A stretch of DNA of 22,746 bases from positions 1 through 22,746 of the forward strand of contig JBBDIT010000045.1 of NCBI GenBank assembly GCA_040880285.1, in the 5' to 3' direction. The position numbers were made by a program, and so were the translations under genes. Numbering within the stretch: position 1 is the first letter of the stretch; the number at the start of each line of letters is the position of its first letter. Positions 15,925 to 22,746 of the stretch are shown here, piece by piece. The notes under the pieces were generated by a model. The model ran no database searches, was not told the origin of the DNA, and saw only the letters and a list, made by a program, of their open reading frames with translations. Source of the DNA: JANQJA01 sp040880285. Its GTDB lineage: Bacteria > Pseudomonadota > Gammaproteobacteria > Pseudomonadales > Azotimanducaceae.

Positions 15925-15996
15925 TTACCAGACTACTTACCAGACTACTTACCAGACTACTTACCAGACTACTTACCAGACTACTTACCTCACTAC
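15925..15996. repeat. 12-bp tandem repeat, five perfect and one degenerate copy
   Basis: TTACCAGACTAC is repeated at 15925-15984 in five exact copies, followed by TTACCTCACTAC at 15985-15996. The array begins 30 bases after the batD stop and ends 32 bases before the convergent SLC13 gene ends, so it fills most of the 134-bp spacer. There are no spacers and no dyad. On the minus strand it is open as a repeated SLVS peptide, judged fortuitous. Confidence 0.95.
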
Positions 15997-16028
15997 AGAA
16001 TAGTGCGGCCGGTTTTGCGCGATTCATT

Positions 16029-17903
16029 TTACAGCGGCCACACAATCAGTAGCAGCGGCACGCTCACCGCCACCACCAGGATCTCAACCGGTAAACCCAC
16101 GCGCCAGTAGTCACCGAAGCGAAACCCGCCCGGCCCCAGGATCAAGGTATTGTTCTGGTGCCCGATCGGCGTCAGCATGGCGCAGGAAGCACCGATCGCC
16201 ACCGCCATCAGAAACGAATCCGGACTGGCATCCACCTGGAACGCGATACCGATCGCGATTGGACACATAACGGCCGCTGTGGCGGCATTGTTCATAAAGT
16301 CCGACAAGGTCATGGTAATGACCAGGACCAGCGCCAGTGCAATGACCGGATTATTTTGCGCCACCAGGTTGAGTAGACCGTTCGCCAGCAGGTCCGCGGC
16401 ACCGGTGGAACTCATTGCACCGGCCACCGGTAACAAGGCTCCCAGCAATACAATCACCGGCCAGTCCACCGCGTCGTACAGATTACGTGGCTTGACGATC
16501 CTGAACACCGCATAGCACACGACCCCGGCAGCGAACGAAACCGCTGCCGGCAGAAGCCCAAAGGCCGCCCCGGCAATCGCAATCCCCATGACAATCGTGG
16601 CAAGGGAGGCCCTCCCCCGGTCCGGAATCGTTACTGATCGCTCCGCCAGGGGCACCGCTGAAAACTCGGTTGAGAATGCAGCGATTGCTTCCGGCGCACC
16701 CTGCAACAACATTACGTCGCCGGCCATGATCGGCGTCGAACGCAATCGTTTGATGGACCGTCTTCCCTGACGTGAAATTGCCAGCAGGTTCAGCCCATGA
16801 CCAGCACCGAGGGACAGATCTTCTGAGGAGCGACCGATGAGCAGCGAATCCGGCATCGCAACCATTTCTGCCAACAGGATCTCATCGTAATGATTACTTT
16901 TTTTCGATTCCTCCGCTGACTCATCGTCCTCTTCTGAATCTTTTTGGTCTGACGACTCGCCGGCAACTTCTTCATCACTCGCCTGTTCTGGATCTTCTGG
17001 TTGTTCCGGTTCTTCCATCCGGATGTCGAGCGACGACAGCACCGCTGCCAGGGACTCGGGCTCGGCCTCAATGATCAACACATCATTTTCGCGCACCTTG
17101 CGGTTGGACACGGGCGCAATCACCCGAAATTCATTCCTGGCCATCCCTACCACCTGCGCATCCGCACTTTCCAACTTTTCCTGCACCGAGCGAATGGTCA
17201 TTCCGATGGTCTTGCTATCCGCCGGTACGTGCACTTCCGTTAAATAGGTGCCGGTGTCGAAACTCCCGGAATCACTTTGTACCCGGGCCGGCACCAGGCG
17301 CCACCCGATCAGCGAGAGAAAGACCAGACAGGTGACAGCAACGCCGATACCCACAGGCGAGAAGTCGAACATATTGAAGCTTGTGCCCATCTCGGCGCGA
17401 AAGCCGGAAACGATCAGGTTGGGGGGTGTGCCAATCAGTGTGGTCATCCCACCCAGAATCGTTGCAAACGCAAGCGGCATCAACATCTTGCCGGGTGGTA
17501 TTTCATGACGAGCCGCAGTCTTGATCGCGATCGGCATCAGCAGGGCCATTGCGCCCACATTGTTCATAAACGCTGACAGCACAGCACCCAACAGCATCAA
17601 TGCGGTAATACTCAAGGTTGGGCTGTCCGTTGTGGGCATGACTCGCTGCGCCAGCACATCCACCGTACCGGTATTTCGAAGCCCCTGACTCAAAATCAGA
17701 ACGCAGGCAACGGTAATGACGGCCGGATGGCCAAATCCACTAAAAGCCTCGGTCGCCGGAACCAGCCCCGTGAGCACGCACGCAAGCAACGAGGCCAGCG
17801 CAATCAGGTCATGGCGCCAGCGCCCCCACAAGAAAAGCACAATGGTGACCACTCCGATTACGCTAATCGTCATCTGCTCTTCAGTCAACGCCAACACCTC
17901 CAT
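16029..17903 (-). CDS. SLC13-type anion permease with two RCK_C (TrkA-C) domains
   Basis: A 624-residue inner-membrane transporter. Two membrane halves (about residues 10-205 and 432-624) each carry the family's helix-break motif: FMNNVGAMALLMP (112-124) and FMNNAATAAVMCP (536-548); GTPPNLI (158-164) is also typical. The cytoplasmic middle holds two RCK_C domains (about 215-295 and 340-420) separated by an acidic linker (296-335) that is mostly Glu, Asp, Ser and Gln. Relatives move sulfate or other anions, often with sodium; the substrate here cannot be told. The start is uncertain: ATG 17903 has no ribosome site upstream, whereas GGAGG lies inside the frame 8 bases before a TTG at 17888, and ATG 17873 is also possible. 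It is divergent from the cupin gene. Confidence 0.88.
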   Translation of the reverse strand: MEVLALTEEQMTISVIGVVTIVLFLWGRWRHDLIALASLLACVLTGLVPATEAFSGFGHPAVITVACVLILSQGLRNTGTVDVLAQRVMPTTDSPTLSITALMLLGAVLSAFMNNVGAMALLMPIAIKTAARHEIPPGKMLMPLAFATILGGMTTLIGTPPNLIVSGFRAEMGTSFNMFDFSPVGIGVAVTCLVFLSLIGWRLVPARVQSDSGSFDTGTYLTEVHVPADSKTIGMTIRSVQEKLESADAQVVGMARNEFRVIAPVSNRKVRENDVLIIEAEPESLAAVLSSLDIRMEEPEQPEDPEQASDEEVAGESSDQKDSEEDDESAEESKKSNHYDEILLAEMVAMPDSLLIGRSSEDLSLGAGHGLNLLAISRQGRRSIKRLRSTPIMAGDVMLLQGAPEAIAAFSTEFSAVPLAERSVTIPDRGRASLATIVMGIAIAGAAFGLLPAAVSFAAGVVCYAVFRIVKPRNLYDAVDWPVIVLLGALLPVAGAMSSTGAADLLANGLLNLVAQNNPVIALALVLVITMTLSDFMNNAATAAVMCPIAIGIAFQVDASPDSFLMAVAIGASCAMLTPIGHQNNTLILGPGGFRFGDYWRVGLPVEILVVAVSVPLLLIVWPL

Positions 17904-17968
17904 CTATCCACGAAGCATACGCTATCTGTTACTATCCGGCATTCAACCCAGCGCATCTGGAAACCAGC

Positions 17969-18307
17969 ATGGCAATTCATCACGCAAGACCAGGCGAACT
18001 CATCGACCTTGCCAGTTGGCCACACGACGTAGCGCCCGGTCAGTCACACACGCTGATCAAGACCGATAACCTCACCGTCGCCCGTCTGGTCCTGGAAAAA
18101 GACAAGGCGATCAAGGAGCACCAGGTCCCCGACCCGATCGTCATCCATTGTATTAGCGGCCGCGTCGAACTCACTACCTCACGCGCACGCCAGGTCTTGA
18201 CCAGCGGCCAATTGCTCTATTTACCAGGCGGCGACCCCCATGCGCTGACGGCACTGGATGACGCCGTCATTCTGCTAACGATCGCCAGCACTGGCCAAAC
18301 CACCTAG
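17969..18307 (+). CDS. Small single-domain cupin protein
   Basis: This 112-residue protein folds as one cupin barrel. Motif 1 is reduced to KEHQVPDPIVIHCISGRVEL (50-69), with H51 but no second His of the usual HxH; motif 2 is GQLLYLPGGDPHAL (80-93) with H91. Metal binding is thus possible but incomplete. Similar small cupins are widespread in proteobacteria without an assigned reaction. It starts 65 bases from the divergent SLC13 permease and ends 3 bases from convergent pepN. GGAAACC before the ATG is a weak ribosome site. No function is proposed. Confidence 0.82.
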   Translation: MAIHHARPGELIDLASWPHDVAPGQSHTLIKTDNLTVARLVLEKDKAIKEHQVPDPIVIHCISGRVELTTSRARQVLTSGQLLYLPGGDPHALTALDDAVILLTIASTGQTT

Positions 18308-18320
18308 CATTCAGATGCTA
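18305..18320. terminator. Hairpin across the cupin/pepN convergent stops
   Basis: TAGCAT, loop TCAG, ATGCTA forms a perfect 6-bp stem. The left arm includes the cupin TAG stop and the loop begins with the complement of the pepN TGA stop. It could end transcription in both directions, but no U-tract follows and the stem is AT-rich. Confidence 0.3.
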
Positions 18321-21004
18321 CGGGAGGCGATCTCGTATACATCGGGCGATAAATCCTCCTGCGCCAGGATTCGCTCAAGCTCAGCCTTCATCAGGCGTTG
18401 ACGCGATTCGTCGAACTTCTTCCAGCGCGTGAGTGGTGACAACATGCGCGATGCAACTTGCGGGTTGATCGCGTTTAATTCGATTACACGATCAGCCAGA
18501 AACTGGTAGCCCTCGCCCGAAACACGATGAAAATTACCCAGGCTCGCACTTGCAAACGGGCTAATCAAGGCGCGGGCACGATTGGGATTTTTGAGCGTGA
18601 AAGCCTCATGGCTCATCAGCGCCTTCACCTGTTCCATGGTCTCCGGCAGCGGACACGCAGCCTGAATTTGGAACCACAAATCAATCACCAACGCTTCATC
18701 AGCCCAGCGATTATAAAAATCCGTCAAGGCTTTCTCTTTCGCTGCCATGGCATCGGGCGCTTGAGAATTCACCAGCGTGCGTAACGCCGCGCTGGTATCG
18801 GTCATATTGTCGGCTGACTCAAATTGTCGAACTGCCAGCGATACCATTTCAGTATCGTGAGGCTGCATCAGGTAGCCAAGCGCACTATTCTTGAGCGCAC
18901 GCCGGGCGATATCGACACCGACCGCAGCGTAGGCCTGGTCACTCTGGTTCAGTTTGTAGACCGACAACAACACACCTTTTAGCTCGACCGCGATGGCGGC
19001 ACGCACTGCCTCACGCGCGGCAAGGATCGCATCAACATCGGCAACCTCCTGCAGCGTAAGCAGATACTGGGGGGATGGCAACACCAGCATATCGGCAATC
19101 ATGGCCTTGTCGGTCGTGGCATCCCGATCACGCTCAATGGCTTCACTCAAAACATTACCGCACGCAGTGACCAGGCGCTCGTCCACCTTGATGGGCTCGC
19201 CTGATTGGATCTGGCGCATCACGTCCTGAATCACATCGATCGCCAGGCGCTGTCCGGCTTCCCAGCGATTAAAGCCATCAGCGTCATGGCTCATCAGGAA
19301 CATGAGATCATCACGACTGTATTCATATCGCAGTTTTACCGGCGCCGAGAATCCCCGCAGCAGTGACGGCGTCGGTTGCGTGGTAATGTCATTGAACACA
19401 AAGGTCTGCTCGAATCCGGTGAGGCCCAGCACCACCGTGTACTCACCGTCGACATCCTTGACACTGGCAACCGGGTTACCCTTTGTCTCGACACGAATAT
19501 CGTTACCGTCCGCATCCAGCAGGCCCACTGCAAACGGCATATGACAGGGCTGCTTCTCATCCTGGCCCGGGGTCGGCGGGCAGGACTGGGTGACCTGCAA
19601 GGTATAGGTCGCGGCCAATTCATCGTAAACGCACTCCACCGACAGTACCGGCGTACCCGCCTGCCGGTACCAGACCCGAAATTGCGACAGATCCTCGCCG
19701 CTTGCGTCTTCCATCGCCGTGACAAAGTCTTCCGTCGTCACCGCCTGGCCGTCGTGACGCTCAAAATAAAGATCACTACCGGCCCGAAAGCGTTCCGGGC
19801 CCAGAAGCGTATGGATCATACGCACGACCTCGGCGCCCTTCTCATAAACCGTGGCGGTGTAAAAGTTGTTGATCTCGATATAGGCGTCCGGGCGAATCGG
19901 GTGCGCCATGGGGCCGGCATCTTCCGGAAACTGTGCGCTTCGGAGGTTCGCGACATCATTGATCCGGCAGACTGCCGCCGAACCCATGTCCGCCGAAAAG
20001 GTCTGGTCACGGAACACGGTAAAACCTTCTTTCAATGACAACTGGAACCAGTCCCGGCAAGTCACCCGGTTACCTGACCAGTTGTGAAAGTACTCGTGCG
20101 CAACAACCGACTCGACCCGCTGGTAACCGGCATCCGTGGTCGTGTCCGGGCGTGCCAGCACGCAGGACGTATTGAAAATATTGAGCCCCTTGTTTTCCAT
20201 TGCGCCCATGTTGAAGCTTTCAACTGCAACGATCATGAAGATATCAAGATCATATTCACGACCGTAGACCTGCTCATCCCAGGCCATGGCATTTTTCAGC
20301 GACATCATGGCGTGATCCAGCTTATCGATATTGTGCGCCTCGGTATAAATCCGCAGCGTTACCACGCGCCCACTCATGGTGACGAACTCGTCTTCGATGT
20401 GTTGCAAATCACCGGCTACCAGCGCAAACAGGTACGCCGGCTTCCTGAACGGGTCTTCCCAGGTGACCCAGTGTCGATCACCGTTCTCACCCTGCGCCAC
20501 CGCATTACCGTTAGACAACAGCACCGGGTACTTGCCTTTCTCTGCATCAATGGTGGTGCGATACACGCTCATCACATCGGGCCGGTCCAGATACCAGGTA
20601 ATATTGCGGAAACCTTCGGCCTCGCACTGGGTACAGAACATGTCGCCGGACTTGTACAACCCCTCAAGCGCCGTATTTTCCTGGGGTTTGATCGCCACAC
20701 GGGTTTTAAGCTCAAACATTGCCGGCACGCCAAATAAGGTGAGCGACTCATCCTCGATCTGGTATTCATTGGACAAAAGTTCCCGGCCATCGATGGCAAC
20801 GACTCGAGTTTCCAGGTCCTTGCCGCCGTTCAGCACCAGATCCTGCGCCGGGGAGTCTGCCTGCGGGTTGCGCCGTAGCGTCAGGGTGCTGGTGACCAGG
20901 GTCTCGTCGTCATTAATCTCCACATGCAGGTCTGTGCGCTCTATCAGATAAGGTGGCACCTGATAGTCTTTGAGTTGGATGGCTTTGGGTTGGCCGTCTT
21001 TCAT
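18311..21004 (-). CDS. pepN: Aminopeptidase N, M1 family zinc metallopeptidase
   Basis: An 897-residue cytoplasmic enzyme that removes N-terminal amino acids from peptides (E. coli PepN has 870). The exopeptidase motif GAMEN (267-271) binds the substrate amino group; the zinc site is HEYFH (H303, H307, catalytic E304) with E326 in LKEG. The conserved WSGNRVTCRDWFQLSLKEG stretch surrounds it, and YEKGAEVVRM carries the expected catalytic tyrosine. An N-terminal beta domain and a C-terminal helical domain account for the rest. The start at 21004 fits the family N-terminus (IQLKDYQVPPYLIE); an imperfect hairpin (about 21011-21030) lies just before it and no strong ribosome site is seen. The gene is complete. 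A REP-like array lies in its upstream region. Confidence 0.97.
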   Translation of the reverse strand: MKDGQPKAIQLKDYQVPPYLIERTDLHVEINDDETLVTSTLTLRRNPQADSPAQDLVLNGGKDLETRVVAIDGRELLSNEYQIEDESLTLFGVPAMFELKTRVAIKPQENTALEGLYKSGDMFCTQCEAEGFRNITWYLDRPDVMSVYRTTIDAEKGKYPVLLSNGNAVAQGENGDRHWVTWEDPFRKPAYLFALVAGDLQHIEDEFVTMSGRVVTLRIYTEAHNIDKLDHAMMSLKNAMAWDEQVYGREYDLDIFMIVAVESFNMGAMENKGLNIFNTSCVLARPDTTTDAGYQRVESVVAHEYFHNWSGNRVTCRDWFQLSLKEGFTVFRDQTFSADMGSAAVCRINDVANLRSAQFPEDAGPMAHPIRPDAYIEINNFYTATVYEKGAEVVRMIHTLLGPERFRAGSDLYFERHDGQAVTTEDFVTAMEDASGEDLSQFRVWYRQAGTPVLSVECVYDELAATYTLQVTQSCPPTPGQDEKQPCHMPFAVGLLDADGNDIRVETKGNPVASVKDVDGEYTVVLGLTGFEQTFVFNDITTQPTPSLLRGFSAPVKLRYEYSRDDLMFLMSHDADGFNRWEAGQRLAIDVIQDVMRQIQSGEPIKVDERLVTACGNVLSEAIERDRDATTDKAMIADMLVLPSPQYLLTLQEVADVDAILAAREAVRAAIAVELKGVLLSVYKLNQSDQAYAAVGVDIARRALKNSALGYLMQPHDTEMVSLAVRQFESADNMTDTSAALRTLVNSQAPDAMAAKEKALTDFYNRWADEALVIDLWFQIQAACPLPETMEQVKALMSHEAFTLKNPNRARALISPFASASLGNFHRVSGEGYQFLADRVIELNAINPQVASRMLSPLTRWKKFDESRQRLMKAELERILAQEDLSPDVYEIASRSI

Positions 21005-21066
21005 CGATCATGCTCATCACTTTTGGTGAGCGGCCATCATAACATTCTATTTCCTGGTGAATTCAG

Positions 21067-21415
21067 GATAATGGGTGTCCTTAATTGGCCGCTTAATTGG
21101 CCTCTGCGGGATAGTGGGTGTCCTTAATTGGCCGCGCCGGGATAGTGGGTGTCCTTAATTGGCCGCTTAATTGGCCTCGGGGATAATGGGTGTCCTTAAT
21201 TGGCCGCTTAATTGGCCGCTCCGGGATAGTGGGTGTCCTTAACTCGCATCCTGGATAGTGGGTGTCCTTAATTCTCCGGAATAGTGGGTGTCCTTAATTG
21301 GCNNNNNNNNNNNNNNNNNNNNNNNNNNNNNNNNNNNNNNNNNNNNNNNNNNNNNNNNNNNNNNNNNNNNNNNNNNNNNNNNNNNNNNNNNNNNNNNNNN
21401 NNTCCTTAATTGGCC
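21067..21415 (+). repeat. REP-like tandem array with core GGATAGTGGGTGTCCTTAA
   Basis: Seven full cores (starting near 21067, 21109, 21140, 21181, 21224, 21253 and 21278) and one partial after the gap (21403) occur head to tail, with period varying from about 25 to 43 bp. Most continue as TTGGCCGC, and three add a second TTAATTGGCC. The core varies only as GGATAATG or GGAATAGTG; the tails diverge more. Variable spacing and a conserved core resemble REP-type extragenic repeats more than a simple slippage array. No associated transposase is in the window. Confidence 0.9.
21303..21402. other. Assembly gap within the REP-like array
   Basis: One hundred N of nominal size. Both flanks are repeat units and share TCCTTAATTGGC, so the break was caused by the repeat itself; the number of missing copies is unknown. 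Confidence 0.85.
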
Positions 21416-21449
21416 TTCTGAATGAGTCCACGCTGAAAGAGTCGTCGCT

Positions 21450-22685
21450 ATGATTGAAACCGAAACCTTTGTCACGCACCTGGAGTGCAGTGAAACCGGC
21501 AAGCAGTATCCACCGGATCAAATTTATAACCTGTCCGAGACAGGTAAGCCTTTGTTGGTACGCTATGACCTGCCCGCCGTTGCCAGTGCCTGGCACAAGG
21601 ACTCACTCACAGGCCGCCCCGGCGAATTCTGGCGCTACCGGGAACTGTTGCCGGTGCGTCGTGCCGACAATATCGTGCGCCTCGGGGAATTGATGACGCC
21701 GCTTCTACCATCACTCTACCTGCAACAGCGGCTCGGCATGGCATCGGTGCACATCAAAGACGAAGGCCGACTGCCCACCGGTTCCTTCAAGGCCCGCGGG
21801 CTGGCGCTTGCTGTCTCCATGGCGAAAGAACTCGGCATCACGCGCATGGCCATGCCCACTAACGGCAACGCCGGTGCTGCCCTTGCCGCCTACTGCTCGC
21901 GAGCCGGCATCGAGAGCTACGTGTTCTGTCCGGACGACACACCGGAAATCAACGTACGCGAAATCGCCTTTCAGGGCGCGCACACCTGGCGCGCCAACGG
22001 ACTCATCAACGATTGCGGCAAAGTCGTCGGCGAGGGGAAATCGATCACCGGCTGGTTTGACACCTCGACGCTGAAAGAGCCGTATCGTATCGAAGGCAAG
22101 AAAACCATGGGCCTCGAGCTCGCCGAACAACTCGACTGGAAGTTGCCGGATGTGATCCTTTACCCTACCGGCGGCGGAACCGGCTTGATCGGCATGTGGA
22201 AAGCGTTTGCCGAACTCGAAGCCATCGGCTGGATCGACAGCAAACGACCCCGCATGATTGCCGTGCAGGCCAGTGGCTGCGCCCCGATCGTGCGCGCGTT
22301 TGATCGAGGCGAGCGGCACGCAACCCTGTGGGAAAACGCCCACACCGCGGCGGCCGGCATCCGCGTGCCAGCAGCCATTGGCGACTTCCTGATCCTGGAC
22401 GCAATACGCGAAAGTGGCGGCTTTGCCACCGCCGTGGATGACGCCGACATCCTCACCATGCAAGCCGAAATCGCGCGCACTGAAGGCCTGCTCCTGTGCC
22501 CGGAAGGAGCCGCCACTGCCGCAGCATTACAACAGGAAATCGCAGCCGGCCGCATCCACCCCGACGAATCCTGCATCCTCTTTAATTGCGCCACCGGATT
22601 AAAATATCCCATGCCCCCCGCCCCCGACAAACTCGACCTGCACCAACCCATCGACTTCGCTGCACTAACCCGACTCACAATTTAA
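21450..22685 (+). CDS. thrC: Threonine synthase-type PLP enzyme
   Basis: A 411-residue fold-type II PLP enzyme, most likely converting O-phosphohomoserine to threonine. It has the N-terminal LECSETGKQYPPDQIYNLS segment of this threonine synthase group (a zinc-ribbon-like start with a single Cys), then GKPLLVRYDL, the PLP lysine K114 in PTGSFKARG (109-117), PTNGNAGAAL (136-145), and the phosphate loop TGGGTGLIG (240-248). The segment TLKEPYRIEGKKTMGLELAEQL is typical of ThrC, which separates it from threonine dehydratase. Length is usual for this group. GAAAGAG about 10 bases before the ATG could serve as ribosome site. It stands alone, with no hom or thrB neighbour, and is bounded by repeat arrays on both sides. 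Confidence 0.88.
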   Translation: MIETETFVTHLECSETGKQYPPDQIYNLSETGKPLLVRYDLPAVASAWHKDSLTGRPGEFWRYRELLPVRRADNIVRLGELMTPLLPSLYLQQRLGMASVHIKDEGRLPTGSFKARGLALAVSMAKELGITRMAMPTNGNAGAALAAYCSRAGIESYVFCPDDTPEINVREIAFQGAHTWRANGLINDCGKVVGEGKSITGWFDTSTLKEPYRIEGKKTMGLELAEQLDWKLPDVILYPTGGGTGLIGMWKAFAELEAIGWIDSKRPRMIAVQASGCAPIVRAFDRGERHATLWENAHTAAAGIRVPAAIGDFLILDAIRESGGFATAVDDADILTMQAEIARTEGLLLCPEGAATAAALQQEIAAGRIHPDESCILFNCATGLKYPMPPAPDKLDLHQPIDFAALTRLTI

Positions 22686-22746
22686 GCAATTTAAGGACAT
22701 CCAGCACAATTTAAGGACATCCAGCACAATTTAAGGACATCCAGCA
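22678..22746 (+). repeat. 20-bp tandem repeat starting at the thrC stop codon
   Basis: CAATTTAAGGACATCCAGCA occurs three times without mismatch at 22687-22706, 22707-22726 and 22727-22746, and continues to the window end. A partial copy, CAATTTAAG at 22678-22686, contains the thrC stop codon. Read on the minus strand the unit contains TGGATGTCCTTAAATTG, close to the TGGGTGTCCTTAATTGG of the array upstream of the same gene. Confidence 0.93.

Larger units (their letters stand above)
21005..21449. other. Spacer between pepN and threonine synthase gene, mostly repeats
   Basis: No gene is present. The first 60 bases must hold the leftward pepN promoter: a TATGAT box is present on the minus strand (about 21041-21036) without a good -35. 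The rest is the repeat array and a gap, and the last 30 bases carry a purine-rich GAAAGAG ahead of ATG 21450. Confidence 0.65.

Noticed and set aside
15830..16045. Minus-strand frame with an SLVS repeat peptide
   Set aside because: Produced by the 12-bp array being a multiple of three; runs across two gene ends and has no ribosome site or homologue known to me.
21011..21030. Shared 12-mer CACCAAAAGTGA upstream of both pepN and amt as a common operator
   Set aside because: Shared 12-mers are expected by chance in a window of this size, the two sites differ in position relative to their genes, and the pepN copy is better explained as part of a leader hairpin.
22687..22746. CRISPR array
   Set aside because: The 20-bp copies are directly adjacent without spacers; the same is true of the 12- and 13-bp arrays. 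No cas genes in the window.

Overview
The window looks like a chromosomal segment of a moderately GC-rich gammaproteobacterium, probably from a draft or metagenome assembly. The taxonomic call rests on ribosome modulation factor (rmf), which is largely confined to gammaproteobacteria, sitting next to a class 2 pyrD (an arrangement I recall from Pseudomonas), on a roughly 1620-residue NAD-dependent glutamate dehydrogenase, and on a PepN-type aminopeptidase N. There are no tRNA, rRNA, CRISPR, phage or intact transposase genes. Five runs of exactly 100 N are scaffold gaps of nominal size.

Layout. 1-117: 3' end of an unidentified gene. 130-534 (-): ZntR/CadR-like MerR metal regulator, divergent from a stand-alone D-Ala-D-Ala ligase homologue (609-1547, +). 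1594-2892 (-): Amt ammonium transporter without a glnK neighbour. 3217-3420 (+): rmf, convergent with pyrD (3446-4483, -). 4529-9546 (-): gdhB, which looks split by a gap but is intact once a 55-bp contig-end duplication is collapsed. It carries a Lys/Thr-rich N-terminus coded by a hexamer repeat, and a 17-codon leader ORF with a strong ribosome site overlaps its start.

9904-15894 (+): a very tight operon of moxR (only its 3' end visible), a DUF58 protein, a DUF4381 protein, a BatA-type VWA protein, a BatB-BatC fusion (VWA + TPR + Gln/Asp-rich linker) and BatD. In known systems the MoxR AAA+ ATPase is thought to act as a chaperone on VWA partners at the inner membrane, with links to stress or oxygen tolerance; the exact job is not settled. 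Three of the five gaps fall in or at the edge of this operon.

16029-17903 (-): SLC13-type permease with two RCK_C domains and an acidic linker, divergent from a small cupin protein (17969-18307, +), which is convergent with pepN (18311-21004, -). 21450-22685 (+): threonine synthase-type PLP enzyme.

The least ordinary feature is a set of short tandem-repeat arrays with different unit lengths (11, 13, 12, about 25-43 and 20 bp) at gene boundaries. The two arrays flanking the threonine synthase gene share a core, TGTCCTTAA, in opposite orientations, which suggests one REP-like repeat family. Nitrogen-related genes (amt, gdhB) recur in the first half, but nothing shows they are co-regulated.
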